Counted from the stretch's first letter, positions 15,701 through 24,409 are shown. The stretch is DNA of 64,000 nt from SFHK01 sp963618055 (GCA_963618055.1 CAVERI010000004.1:6419-70418); one strand, 5' to 3'. Notes: generated from the sequence alone by a model not told the origin. Program-made: numbers and translations.

Positions 15701-18223
15701 ATGCTGAGCCTGATTGGCATTGAAAAGGAGTACCGAACCGGCGGCCTGAGCGTAAAGGCGCTGGACGGCGTTTCCATCACCTTTCGGAAAAATGAATTTG
15801 TATCAATCCTCGGGCCGTCCGGATGCGGCAAGACGACGCTTCTGAACCTGATCGGCGGTCTCGACCATGCCACCGCCGGGGATCTGGTGATTCGCGGCAA
15901 GTCCACAAAGGACTTTTCCGAGAGGGACTGGGACGCGTACCGCAACCACACCATCGGCTTCGTGTTTCAAAGCTACAACCTGATTCCGCATCAGACGGTG
16001 CTGGCCAACGTTGAGCTGGCGCTGACGCTGACGGGCGTTTCCCGCGCCGAGCGCAGGGCGCGCGCCGAGGAGGCGCTGAAGCGCGTGGGTCTGGGCGACC
16101 AGCTTCACAAAAAGCCGTCGCAGATGTCCGGCGGGCAGATGCAGCGCGTGGCGATTGCGCGCGCGCTGATCAACAACCCGGACGTGCTGCTGGCCGACGA
16201 GCCCACCGGCGCGCTGGACAGCGAAACCAGCGTGCAGGTAATGGAGCTTTTAAAGGAAATCGCGCGCGACCGGCTGGTGATCATGGTCACGCACAACCCG
16301 GAGCTGGCGCAGGCGTATTCCACGCGCGTCGTTCGGCTGCTGGACGGCCGCGTGGTGGACGATACCATGCCCGCCGAGCCGGAGACGGAAGCGCCCGTGC
16401 CGCAGGGCAGGGTAAAAAAGCCGGGCATGTCATTTTTCACGGCGCTGTCCTTGTCCCTCAATAACCTGCTCACCAAGAAGACGCGCACAATTCTCGTCGC
16501 CTTCGCGGGCTCCATCGGCATCATCGGCATCGCGCTGATTCTGTCGCTGTCGCACGGCTTCCGCAGCTATATCTCCCGCGTGGAGGAGGAAACGCTGTCC
16601 GGCTATCCGCTCACCATCACCTCCGAGGCCATGGATTCCTCCGCGCTTCTGGAAAGCATGAGCGGACAGCACGCGGACGACGGCGCGCGCGAGGAGGGCT
16701 ACATTCATTCCGGCGAGGTCATGACCGACATGTTCGCCGCCATGATGAACGGCGTGGAGAAAAACGATCTGGCCGCGTTTAAGGCGCAGATTGACGGCGA
16801 CGCCGACTTCCGCGCGCTGACAAGCGACGTAGGCTATCAATACGACGTGGATTTGCAGATCTGGTCAACCGCCGGGGAAACGCCCTTGCAGGTGAACCCG
16901 TCCAAAATTTTTGAAAGCATGATGGGCATGAGCCTGTCCGGCAACATGAACGCCTACATGAGCAGCATGAATTCGATGTCCACGGCGTTCGGCGGGCGCA
17001 GCACGAACGCGTGGACGGAGCTGATCGACAACCGTGCGCTGCTGAATCAGCAATACGACGTAATCGCCGGGCGCTGGCCCGAATCGAAGGAGGAGCTTGT
17101 GCTGGTGGTCAACGAGGACAACAGCCTGAGCGAGATGACGCTGTACACGCTGGGTCTCAAGCCGCAGAGCGAGCTTTCCTATTTCTTCGCCAGCTTCGTG
17201 CGCGGCCAGTCGTTCGAGCTGAAGAAGGAACGCTATTCCTACGAGCAGCTTCTGAGCCTCACCTATCAGCTGGTGCTGCCCGCGGCGTACTATGAAAAGA
17301 ACCCGGAGACGGGGCTGTATGAGGACATTCGCTCAGACGCGGCCAAACTTCAGGCGGCGCTTGAGGGCGGGCTCACCCTGCGCGTGGTCGGCATCGTGCG
17401 CCCCAGCGAGGACTCCGTGGCGCGCGGCATGAACGGCGGCAGCATCGGCTATCTGAAATCGCTGACCGACGCGTACATCACCTCCGCCCGAGAGACCGAA
17501 ATCGTGCGCGATCAAATGGAAAACCCGGAAACGGACGTGTTTACCGGCCTTCCGCTCGCGAAGGAGGAGGCGGCGAGCGCCGAGGCCGTACACGCGCAGA
17601 CGACCTACGCGGAGAACCTGAAGGCGCTGGGCGTGGCCGACCTGTCGGTTCCGTCGTCCATCGTGATTTATCCCAAAAACTTCGAGGCGAAAAAGGCCAT
17701 CACGGACTACATCAGCGACTACAACGCCCGCGCGGAGGCAGAAGGTCACGAGGAACGCGTGCTGCGCTACACCGACTATATCGACGTGCTGCTCTCCGGC
17801 GTGACCACGATCATCGACGCCATTACCTACGTGCTGATCGCCTTCGTGGCCATTTCGCTGGTGGTTTCGTCCATCATGATCGGCGTAATCACCTACATCT
17901 CCGTGCTTGAGCGCACCAAAGAAATCGGCATTCTGCGCGCCATTGGCGCCTCGAAGCGCGACATTTCCCGCGTGTTCAACGCGGAAACGCTCATCGTGGG
18001 CTTCTTAGCCGGAGCCATGGGCATCGGCATTTCCTGCCTGCTCATCCTGCCCGCCAACACGATTATCCAAGACCTCACCGGCATTGCCAACATGGCGAAG
18101 CTGCCCGCGAACGGCGCGGTGGCGCTAGTGGCCATCAGCATGCTGCTGACCCTTATCGCCGGGCTGATTCCCTCCCGCTTCGCCGCCCGGCGCGACCCCG
18201 TGGAGGCGCTGAGAAGCGAATAG
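15701..18223 (+). CDS. MacB-like ABC transporter, ATPase fused to FtsX-type permease
   Basis: An 840-residue fusion. Residues 1-225 are an ABC ATPase of the LolD/MacB class: Walker A GPSGCGKTT (38-46), signature MSGGQMQR and Walker B VLLADEPTGALD. A membrane helix (near 260) is followed by a large external domain of about 400 residues and a C-terminal FtsX domain with three helices (YVLIAFVAISLVVSS; SVLERTKEIGILRAIGAS, the coupling motif). Such type VII exporters act by mechanotransmission rather than classic transport, moving peptides, lipids or antibiotics. The order ATPase-permease is as in MacB, but the external domain is Met- and Ser-rich and unlike MacB. ATG at 15701 is chosen over TTG at 15695, since GGAGG is 10 bases before the ATG. 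Confidence 0.88.
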   Translation: MLSLIGIEKEYRTGGLSVKALDGVSITFRKNEFVSILGPSGCGKTTLLNLIGGLDHATAGDLVIRGKSTKDFSERDWDAYRNHTIGFVFQSYNLIPHQTVLANVELALTLTGVSRAERRARAEEALKRVGLGDQLHKKPSQMSGGQMQRVAIARALINNPDVLLADEPTGALDSETSVQVMELLKEIARDRLVIMVTHNPELAQAYSTRVVRLLDGRVVDDTMPAEPETEAPVPQGRVKKPGMSFFTALSLSLNNLLTKKTRTILVAFAGSIGIIGIALILSLSHGFRSYISRVEEETLSGYPLTITSEAMDSSALLESMSGQHADDGAREEGYIHSGEVMTDMFAAMMNGVEKNDLAAFKAQIDGDADFRALTSDVGYQYDVDLQIWSTAGETPLQVNPSKIFESMMGMSLSGNMNAYMSSMNSMSTAFGGRSTNAWTELIDNRALLNQQYDVIAGRWPESKEELVLVVNEDNSLSEMTLYTLGLKPQSELSYFFASFVRGQSFELKKERYSYEQLLSLTYQLVLPAAYYEKNPETGLYEDIRSDAAKLQAALEGGLTLRVVGIVRPSEDSVARGMNGGSIGYLKSLTDAYITSARETEIVRDQMENPETDVFTGLPLAKEEAASAEAVHAQTTYAENLKALGVADLSVPSSIVIYPKNFEAKKAITDYISDYNARAEAEGHEERVLRYTDYIDVLLSGVTTIIDAITYVLIAFVAISLVVSSIMIGVITYISVLERTKEIGILRAIGASKRDISRVFNAETLIVGFLAGAMGIGISCLLILPANTIIQDLTGIANMAKLPANGAVALVAISMLLTLIAGLIPSRFAARRDPVEALRSE

Positions 18224-18262
18224 CCGCGAACGCGGACGCACCTAAATAATGGAGGAATGCGC

Positions 18263-19192
18263 ATGGATATTCAGTATCTGCTTCTTTTGCAGGACATTCG
18301 AAACGCGGTCGGCGACGTCTTCAACAGCTTTTGCATCTTCATTACCACGATAGCGGTTGACTATTATATCATGGTTCCGGCCTTGATTCTTTATTGGACG
18401 GCAGACAAGCGGAAGGGTTCCAAAATCCTGCTGTCATGGGGAACGTCTCTGGGAATCGGCGCGTTTCTGAAGGCCACGTTCTGCGTGTATCGCCCGTGGA
18501 TACGGGACAGCCGCGTCCATCCGGCGGAAGAGGTGCTGTCCGGCGCGACGGGCTATTCCTTTCCAAGCGGGCACAGCTTCAGCGCGGGAGGCTTCTGGAA
18601 CAGCGTCGCGCTGTGCTACAGGAAATACCGGGGCATCGTCCGCTTTTCGATTCTCATGCTGCTTCTGACCATGTTCTCCCGAAATTATCTGGGTGTGCAT
18701 ACGCCGCAGGACGTGCTTGTCGGCGGGCTCGTTTCGTTCCTCTGCGCGTTTGCGGTCATCAAGCTTTGCGATTACGTTGAGAAAAACCCGGGAAGGGACT
18801 GGATTGCGCTTCTCACTGTGACCCTCCTGACGGCCGCGCTCTTGTGCTATCTCGCGCTCAAGTCGTATCCGGAGGACTACGCGGACGGCGTTTTGCTGGT
18901 TGACCCGAAAAAGATGACGATTGACGGGTTCAAGGATCCGGGGCGGTTCTGGGGCATTTTCCTCGGCTGGTTTCTGGAACGGCGCTTTGTGCGGTTTTCA
19001 ACGGACGTAAGCGCGCCGAAAAAGGCGGCGCGCGCGCTCGTCGGTGGGCTGCTGACCGTGTTCTGGTGGACCGCGGTCGCCGGGCCTGTGGGAAAAATGC
19101 TCGGCACAAACTGGGGCTATTTCCTGACGCAGGCAAGCACGCCAATCGTGTTCATGGTCGTCTATCCGGCGCTGTGCTTTCGAAATCAATAA
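18263..19192 (+). CDS. PAP2-family membrane phosphatase
   Basis: A 309-residue polytopic membrane protein with the three phosphatase signature motifs in order: KATFCVYRP (KxxxxxxRP), PSGHS, and SRNYLGVHTPQD (SRxxxxxHxxxD). Six or more helices surround them, and an extra C-terminal membrane domain extends beyond the usual PAP2 core. Family members dephosphorylate lipid phosphates such as undecaprenyl pyrophosphate or phosphatidic acid on the outer membrane face. ATG at 18263 is preferred to that at 18257 because GGAGGA ends right at the latter. It follows the ABC exporter by about 40 bases and ends at a strong terminator. Confidence 0.88.
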   Translation: MDIQYLLLLQDIRNAVGDVFNSFCIFITTIAVDYYIMVPALILYWTADKRKGSKILLSWGTSLGIGAFLKATFCVYRPWIRDSRVHPAEEVLSGATGYSFPSGHSFSAGGFWNSVALCYRKYRGIVRFSILMLLLTMFSRNYLGVHTPQDVLVGGLVSFLCAFAVIKLCDYVEKNPGRDWIALLTVTLLTAALLCYLALKSYPEDYADGVLLVDPKKMTIDGFKDPGRFWGIFLGWFLERRFVRFSTDVSAPKKAARALVGGLLTVFWWTAVAGPVGKMLGTNWGYFLTQASTPIVFMVVYPALCFRNQ

Positions 19193-19209
19193 CCCCGCCG
19201 CGCGGGAAT

Positions 19210-19258
19210 AAACAGGGCGGCTCCGCACCGGTCGAACCGATGGGAGCCGCCCTGTTTT
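19210..19258. terminator. Bidirectional terminator
   Basis: A perfect 15-bp inverted repeat, AAACAGGGCGGCTCC (19210-19224) and GGAGCCGCCCTGTTT (19243-19257), lies between the convergent PAP2 and inhibitor genes; A and T runs flank it on both sides. Confidence 0.92.
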
Positions 19259-19271
19259 CCTGATATTCGAA

Positions 19272-20009
19272 TCAGCCGAGAATCGCGTCCATTTCCACGA
19301 AATCGAGCGTCAGCGTCGTATCCTCCGCCACCGTGATTTCGAGCATGCGCGCGTCCACAGGCGCTTCGTCGTCCATGCCGGTGTAATACAGGCTCAGCGT
19401 CGCCGTTCCGGCCTTCAGGCCATGGAAGCTGGCTACCCATTCGCCGCCTACGCCCAGAAGTCCCTCGGCGTTTTCATCGGCCACATATTCCTCCGTCACG
19501 AGCTCCAGCACGGCGGGATCGTCAATCTCATACGTCCAGCTATAGCCGGTGGTGGCGTTCGCGTCCAGCCGAACGGTGATCGTGCGGGCGTCCTCGCTCA
19601 TCTCGACCCACGTATCCGCGTAGGTCTCCACGTACTTCGAGGACTCGATTTCGATCTTCTGCGCGTCGCTCACGCTCAGGTCGAGCACGGCCGTCGCGGC
19701 CGGGAACGCGCCTTCCTTTTCATAGGAAAGGCACAGCTCCGCAAACCCGGCCTTCTTGCCGGTCGCCTTGTAGCTGGCCACCCACTGGCCATCCGCGTAT
19801 TCCATCGTCACAAGCTCGAGCACGTCCGCGTCGGAAAGCTCGGCGTTCCAAGCGTAGCCGCTCGTCTCGTCGCCGGGCAGGCGCACGGTGAGCACCGTAT
19901 TCTCCGCGCTCAGCTCAAACCAATCTCCCTCAATCGCCTCGGCCTGCACGCCGCAGCACAGCGCAAGAAGCATACAGACGGACAGGCACAGCGTCAGAAC
20001 TCTCTTCAT
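19272..20009 (-). CDS. Secreted tandem chagasin-like (I42) protease inhibitor
   Basis: A 245-residue protein with a signal peptide (MKRVLTLCLSVCMLLALCC, cleavage near VQA-EA) and two copies of a chagasin-like domain. The second copy shows the diagnostic L2 loop NATTGYSW (NPTTGY in chagasin), then DPAVLELV, and the L4 GVGGEWVASFHGLKAGTATL block. The first copy has DETSGYAW, DADVLELV and YADGQWVASYKATGKKAG. Chagasins insert these loops into papain-like cysteine proteases. The first copy has a weaker L2 loop (Pro and Thr missing), so only the second may inhibit. GGAGG lies upstream of the ATG at 20009. Divergent from the SH3b protein gene. Confidence 0.8.
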   Translation of the reverse strand: MKRVLTLCLSVCMLLALCCGVQAEAIEGDWFELSAENTVLTVRLPGDETSGYAWNAELSDADVLELVTMEYADGQWVASYKATGKKAGFAELCLSYEKEGAFPAATAVLDLSVSDAQKIEIESSKYVETYADTWVEMSEDARTITVRLDANATTGYSWTYEIDDPAVLELVTEEYVADENAEGLLGVGGEWVASFHGLKAGTATLSLYYTGMDDEAPVDARMLEITVAEDTTLTLDFVEMDAILG

Positions 20010-20071
20010 GAATCCGTTCCTCCTTTTACTTTTGAAGTGCCTCTATTTCCAGATCCTTCTGGACGAAACGA

Positions 20072-20100
20072 ATTGTATCACGAACCCATGTCATTTTCAA
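20072..20100 (-). promoter_or_regulatory. Sigma-A promoter of the inhibitor gene
   Basis: On the minus strand TTGAAA (20095-20100), a 17-base spacer and TACAAT (20072-20077), with TG one base before the -10. Confidence 0.75.
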
Positions 20101-20172
20101 GTAATTCCTCGAAGTTTTCCATGGCGCGCCGCCGCCGAATGCGAGAATTAACGGAGAAAACGCGTCTCTGCC

Positions 20173-20201
20173 TTGACAATATTATGCAAAAGCACTATAA
20201 T
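20173..20201 (+). promoter_or_regulatory. Consensus sigma-A promoter of the SH3b gene
   Basis: TTGACA (20173-20178), a 17-base spacer and TATAAT (20196-20201): a perfect consensus, 33 bases before the ATG at 20235. Confidence 0.92.
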
Positions 20202-20234
20202 TCCATTATCCACGAACAAGGAAGGGTGGTTGCT

Positions 20235-20945
20235 ATGAGGAAATTGCTTTCAATTCTGCTTGCTCTGTCGCTGATTCTTTCACTCGCCGCAGGCACTGCC
20301 GCAGCCGAGACGACGTATGTCTACATCATCGGCGCAACCGTGAACGTGCGCGAGGGCGCGGGCACCGAATACTGGAGTCTGGGCATTGCGCACAAGGGCG
20401 AAAAGCTGGTGTATCAGAATTCTACCGTGACGGACAGCCGCGGGGTAGACTGGTATAAGGTAACCTTTAAGAGCACGACGGGCTACGTTTCCTCCCGCTA
20501 CGCGTCGTTCAGCGCGGACGGCATCACGTATGTTTACGTCAAGGGCACGACGGTGAATGTGCGCGCGGATCACGATCTGGACGCGAAAATCCTCTCGATC
20601 GTGCATAAGAACGAGCGCCTGACCTACATCACCACCGCCAAGGACAGCCGCGGCGTAACGTGGTATAAGGTGTTTGTCGGAAACAAGACGGGCTGGATCT
20701 CCTCCCGCTATGCCTCCACGTCCTCCTCTTGGGACGAAACGACCTACGTAAAGGCGAACAACGGCCAGACGTGGGTTCGCAAGGATCCCAACCTGAACGG
20801 CACGAAGCTGACCGTGCTGGAGGAAGGCGATTACGCGGAGTATCTGGGCGAGAAGTCCCGCGACAGCCGCGGCGTGCTGTGGTATAAGGTCAAGCTCGAC
20901 GGCAAGACCGGCTGGGTTTCCTCCCGCTACACCAAAATCGTCTGA
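20235..20945 (+). CDS. Secreted protein with three bacterial SH3 repeats
   Basis: A 236-residue protein: a signal peptide (MRKLLSILLALSLILSLAAG, cleavage near AAA-ET) and three SH3b domains of about 65-70 residues. Each has a TYVYI/TYVYV start, a TVNVREG or TVNVRAD turn, an RGVDWYKV or RGVTWYKV strand, and a TGYVSSRYAS/TGWISSRYAS end. In the third copy NVR is replaced by TWVRKDP. SH3b domains of this type bind peptidoglycan cross-bridges or act as spacers; no catalytic domain is attached, so this is a wall-binding or adaptor protein. It has a perfect-consensus promoter, suggesting strong expression, and stands alone between the inhibitor and the coiled-coil gene. Confidence 0.87.
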   Translation: MRKLLSILLALSLILSLAAGTAAAETTYVYIIGATVNVREGAGTEYWSLGIAHKGEKLVYQNSTVTDSRGVDWYKVTFKSTTGYVSSRYASFSADGITYVYVKGTTVNVRADHDLDAKILSIVHKNERLTYITTAKDSRGVTWYKVFVGNKTGWISSRYASTSSSWDETTYVKANNGQTWVRKDPNLNGTKLTVLEEGDYAEYLGEKSRDSRGVLWYKVKLDGKTGWVSSRYTKIV

Positions 20946-21072
20946 TTCTCACATAAACCTTCGCGCGGGCACAGCGGTTTAAGCCGTTGTGCCCGTTTCT
21001 GTTGCCCGAAGCCTTTGAAATGTGCAGAATTTTCCCCCGAATATGCGAGATTTTCGGTGCGCACAATCGCTT

Positions 21073-21107
21073 AGCGCAATTTGCACATCGATTGAGCGCA
21101 ATGTGCA
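21073..21107 (+). promoter_or_regulatory. Direct repeats upstream of the coiled-coil gene
   Basis: AGCGCAATTTGCA (21073-21085) and AGCGCAATGTGCA (21095-21107) differ at one base and start 22 bases apart, about two helical turns. A third related ATGTGCAG lies near 21019. They end 30 bases before the extended -10, a usual place for an activator or repressor pair. Confidence 0.45.
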
Positions 21108-21137
21108 GGATCTGCACGTGACTTTCCGCCGCTCCCG

Positions 21138-21146
21138 TGGTATAAT
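21138..21146 (+). promoter_or_regulatory. Extended -10 promoter of the coiled-coil gene
   Basis: TGGTATAAT ends 31 bases before the ATG at 21178; no clear -35. Confidence 0.65.
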
Positions 21147-21177
21147 TTGGTTATTATCGAATGAAGGAGCAGACTTT

Positions 21178-23229
21178 ATGAAGAGATTCTCGTGCGGGCT
21201 ATTGATTTTGTCGATTCTCCTCCTCTCCCTGACCGGCGCATTAGCGGAGCCGTTAACGGACGATGCGCCCGGAACGGTCTCGCTCGTGTATTCCTACGGG
21301 GAAGACGCGCGCGAGCTGCACACAGAAGACGTGAAGAACACCGTCCTGTTCCAAGGGAACGTCTATGAATTCGAGGATCAGTATTTCGAATTCGAATGCC
21401 CCGGCGAGCTGTACGGCGGAAAGACGCGCGCTGTGTTCGAGTTCACCGCGTCCAAATCGTTTCAGAAAGCGCAAACGGTCGGCGAGCGCATGTATCTGGG
21501 ACGAATCAGCCTGAAGCCCGAGCAGAAGATTAACCTGTACGTATTCTCCGGCGACCGCGTCGAGGGACGCTATACGCTCATCGACCAGCAGTATACCAGC
21601 GAATATTCCAAGGACGTGTACGCGACGAAAGATGAAAACGGCGTCTTCCGCCATGTCGATCTGGTGTTCCTGTATTCCTACGAAACCCATAGCGGCGGCC
21701 ATTTCTATGCCGCGAGCCTGTATTTCGACTACGATGGCTTCAACGCGGCTCCGGCTCTCGGCTCGCCGAACGTACCCGTGACAGAGCTGCCGTTTGACGA
21801 CGGACAGGTAGACCGTCTGCCCGTGCTGACTCCGTCGGACGATTCGGAACCCGCGAAGGATACGGCCGACCGAACCGCGACGGAGGTCACGGCCACAGCC
21901 GACGATCTCTCGCAGACCCTGATTGATCACCTGCGGGAGGAAAACGCGGGGCTGAAGACCAGCGTGGCCGTGCTGAACGAAAAAATTTCGTCCCTGCTGA
22001 GCGACAAGGATACATACATGGCCAACATGCTGGACGCGAACGCGCGTGCGGAACGGCTCGAGGCGGAAAAGAAATCCCTGAACGCGCAGATTGCAGACCT
22101 CAGCGCGAAAATCACATCCCTCGAGAACGAAAAGAAGCTGCTGACGGGCAACGCAAGGGAACTGAACGAAAGGATTGCGCAGCTTGAAGACGAAAAGGCC
22201 GCGCTGACGAGCGAAGCCGAAAGGCTGAACTCAAGCATCGCGACGCTCGAAGAGGAGAAGAAGCCCCTGACGGACAACGCCGAAGCGCTGACCAAAAAGG
22301 TCGCGCAGCTTGAGCGTGAAAAGACGGAGCTGACGGCGGAAGCCGAAGACCTGAACGCGAAAATCGCATCTCTTGAAGGTGAAAAGGCCGAGCTGACGAC
22401 CGAAGTCGATGGTCTGAACGCGAAGATTGCGGCGCTCGAGGGCGAAAAGATTTCCCTGACGGGCGACGCGGAAGGTTTGAGCGAGAAGATCGTGCAGCTC
22501 GAAGGCGAAAAGACCAAGCTGACGACCGAAGCCAAGGAGCTGAATGCGAAAATCGCAGCGCTTGAGGGCGAGAAAGCCACCCTGACGAACGACGCAAAAG
22601 AATTGACCGAGAATGTCGCAAAGCTCGAAGGCGAAAAGACCGAACTCACCGCGGAGCTTGAAGGTCTCAACGCCAAAATCAAGGCTCTTGAAAGCGAGAA
22701 AACGTCCCTGACAGGCAATGCGGATGGGTTGACCGAAAAGATCGAACAGCTTGAAAGCGATAAAGCTGCGCTGACGTTGGAGATCGAGGGGCTGAACACA
22801 AAGATCGCGGCGCTCGAGGGCGAAAAGACCTCCCTGACGGGCGACGCGGAAGGGCTGACCGGAAAGATTGCACAGCTTGAAAACGAGAAAGCCACGCTGA
22901 ACGCAGAGATTTCGCAGCTCAAAGATGAAAAATCGACCCTGACCGTCGAAACCGAGACCCTGACCGCACGCGTGGAAGCGCTGAAGGCAAGGAATGATGG
23001 GATCAGCCTTGCGTCCGTCGCGCTGGGTCTGCTGCTGATGCTCTTCCTCGTCCTGTTCATCCGAAGCGCGAGCATCCTCAAAAAGCAGCAGGCAAGCAAA
23101 GCGGATAACGCAACGCCCAAAGAGCGCTGGCTCACGATCATCCTCGTCGTGCTGATCGTCGCCGCAATCGCAGCCGCCGTATGGTTCGTCCTGCTTCCCA
23201 ACCTGCTGTACGCCATGGGCGCGAAATAA
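21178..23229 (+). CDS. Exported membrane protein with long 21-residue-repeat coiled coil
   Basis: A 683-residue protein. It has a signal peptide (LLILSILLLSLTGALA, 1-23), an N-terminal domain of about 220 residues that I do not recognise, a coiled coil (about 270-605), and two membrane helices near 609-632 and 653-678 with a basic linker between. The coil is built from units such as LNAKIAALEGEKTSLTGDAEG, exactly 21 residues (three heptads), alternating with LTEKIEQLEG-type units to give a 42-residue super-period. An extracellular head and stalk anchored at the C-terminus is the likely topology. Its function is unknown; tandem-repeat stalks of this kind occur in surface and division proteins. 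GAAGGAG precedes the ATG. Confidence 0.8.
   Translation: MKRFSCGLLILSILLLSLTGALAEPLTDDAPGTVSLVYSYGEDARELHTEDVKNTVLFQGNVYEFEDQYFEFECPGELYGGKTRAVFEFTASKSFQKAQTVGERMYLGRISLKPEQKINLYVFSGDRVEGRYTLIDQQYTSEYSKDVYATKDENGVFRHVDLVFLYSYETHSGGHFYAASLYFDYDGFNAAPALGSPNVPVTELPFDDGQVDRLPVLTPSDDSEPAKDTADRTATEVTATADDLSQTLIDHLREENAGLKTSVAVLNEKISSLLSDKDTYMANMLDANARAERLEAEKKSLNAQIADLSAKITSLENEKKLLTGNARELNERIAQLEDEKAALTSEAERLNSSIATLEEEKKPLTDNAEALTKKVAQLEREKTELTAEAEDLNAKIASLEGEKAELTTEVDGLNAKIAALEGEKISLTGDAEGLSEKIVQLEGEKTKLTTEAKELNAKIAALEGEKATLTNDAKELTENVAKLEGEKTELTAELEGLNAKIKALESEKTSLTGNADGLTEKIEQLESDKAALTLEIEGLNTKIAALEGEKTSLTGDAEGLTGKIAQLENEKATLNAEISQLKDEKSTLTVETETLTARVEALKARNDGISLASVALGLLLMLFLVLFIRSASILKKQQASKADNATPKERWLTIILVVLIVAAIAAAVWFVLLPNLLYAMGAK
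22078..22980 (+). repeat. 63-bp tandem repeats coding the coiled coil
   Basis: About 14 units of 63 bp, each coding 21 residues, with recurrent GAAGGCGAAAAG and CTGAACGCGAAAATC blocks. The units differ by many synonymous changes, so this is an old array kept by selection on the heptads. It still has enough identity to allow copy-number change. Confidence 0.8.
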
Positions 23230-23249
23230 TCGAAATCGCCGCAACGACG

Positions 23250-23295
23250 AATCAGCGCTGGCGCGAGAGAATCCTCTCGCCGCTGACGCTGATTT
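23250..23295 (+). terminator. Terminator-like hairpin after the coiled-coil gene
   Basis: AATCAGCG (23250-23257) pairs with CGCTGATT (23287-23294), with an inner GAGAG/CTCTC stem; TTTG follows. Confidence 0.6.
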
Positions 23296-23372
23296 GTCCT
23301 GCTTTCCAGCATGCCATATGATGCGGACATGAAATCGACGCTGGAACAACCCGGTATAAAAGGAGCGTTTTC

Positions 23373-23819
23373 ATGATTCAGGCGCTTGGAATCCATATGA
23401 TACCCGGGAGCGACGATTATCCGGCTGCATGGCGGCGCATCATCTCGGCGCTTTCTGACGAAAACACCGTCTGGCAGGCGGACTGTCTGGACTGCCTGTA
23501 TGCGTGCGCTCTCGTCGAGGGGTGCTACACGACGAACGCGCTGCTTGCCGCTGTAAAGGACAACAACTTTATCCTCTCCGCGCGGCTGATGGCGCTTCCG
23601 GACGGCCAGCCGTTAAGCCGTCCCATCTTCACCGCCGATGATTTCTGCGCTTCCAACTGCGAGAGCATCGTATTCTGTGCCGATCTGGGCTTCTTCGACG
23701 TTTTCTCCAAGCGTCCTGAACGACTTGAACAACTTTCTCAGACCTTCAATGATGGTCTCGCGCGGGTCGAAATTTTCCACGACGCTCATCTCGTCGGACG
23801 AATGGATTTTCTCGCGTGA
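23373..23819 (+). CDS. Unknown protein, 148 residues
   Basis: I do not recognise this family. The protein is acidic and soluble with no signal peptide or membrane helix, and six Cys (two in ADCLDCLYACALVEGC, one in FCASNC). The frame has a strong site, AAAGGAGC, 8 bases before the ATG, and codon use like its neighbours, so it is probably real. It ends at 23819, 90 bases before the convergent regulator gene. The middle part (ARLMALPDGQPLSRPIFTAD) suggests a small alpha/beta domain. It may be an immunity-like or structural protein, but nothing in the sequence supports a specific role. Confidence 0.6.
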   Translation: MIQALGIHMIPGSDDYPAAWRRIISALSDENTVWQADCLDCLYACALVEGCYTTNALLAAVKDNNFILSARLMALPDGQPLSRPIFTADDFCASNCESIVFCADLGFFDVFSKRPERLEQLSQTFNDGLARVEIFHDAHLVGRMDFLA

Positions 23820-23909
23820 TCAAGACGTTCCATGGATTCGTAGAATTTCCTGAGCTCCATCGCATCGGCATAAGGCTGTTCTCATGCCGACACGGGAACA
23901 GCCGAGCCG

Positions 23910-24338
23910 CTACTCCTCTCCCCCGATTGACTCAAGGATCTGCCTGTTGGTCGTCCTGTCAACAGACAGCGGCGCGTCTCTGTTGAAGTTGAGAAGAAAG
24001 AGTAAAAGGCTCAACGCGAAAAGGCCGCCCACGATCCACGCGAGGGTTTTCCAGATTCGCGCCGCGCGCCGGTTTTTAATTGCCAGCTGCTCATTGATTC
24101 GGGACAGCTGTTCCGCCAGCGCGTTTGGCTGCTCCTCCGCTTCGATTCTCTCTCCCAACAGTTCGCTTACCGACACCTCGAAAACCTCCGCCAGCTTGAT
24201 CAGCAGGTCGGAATCCGGAACCGAAAGTCCCTTCTCCCATTTCGAAATCGTCTGCCGCACCACATGCAGCCTTGCGGCGAGCTCCTCCTGCGACATTCCC
24301 TTTTTCCTGCGAAGCGCCTTCAGATTTTCCTGAAACAT
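23910..24338 (-). CDS. XRE-family transcriptional regulator with C-terminal membrane helix
   Basis: A 142-residue protein. Residues 1-62 are a classic HTH-XRE domain (NLKALRRKKGMSQEELAARL, then RQTISKWEKGLSVPDSDLL). A helical linker follows, and then one membrane span (WKTLAWIVGGLFALSLLLFLL) and a short tail. Membrane-anchored XRE proteins of this type are common in Clostridia; the target and signal are unknown. ATG at 24338 is chosen since the HTH begins there and GAGGGGAG lies upstream. It has a TATAAT promoter and is convergent with the unknown gene at 23373. Confidence 0.88.
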   Translation of the reverse strand: MFQENLKALRRKKGMSQEELAARLHVVRQTISKWEKGLSVPDSDLLIKLAEVFEVSVSELLGERIEAEEQPNALAEQLSRINEQLAIKNRRAARIWKTLAWIVGGLFALSLLLFLLNFNRDAPLSVDRTTNRQILESIGGEE

Positions 24339-24362
24339 ACGTACTCCCCTCCTTGCCCCCTC

Positions 24363-24392
24363 ATTATAGTCCAGAACACCGCGTTGCCGCAA
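24363..24392 (-). promoter_or_regulatory. Promoter of the XRE regulator gene
   Basis: TATAAT on the minus strand (24363-24368), with a TTGCGG-like -35 (24387-24392) and an 18-base spacer. Confidence 0.5.
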
Positions 24393-24409
24393 GCAACGCA
24401 AAATAACAA

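Noticed and set aside
22078..22980. CRISPR array or satellite DNA
   Set aside because: The 63-bp repeats are coding, in frame, diverged at synonymous sites and have no constant-repeat/variable-spacer structure.
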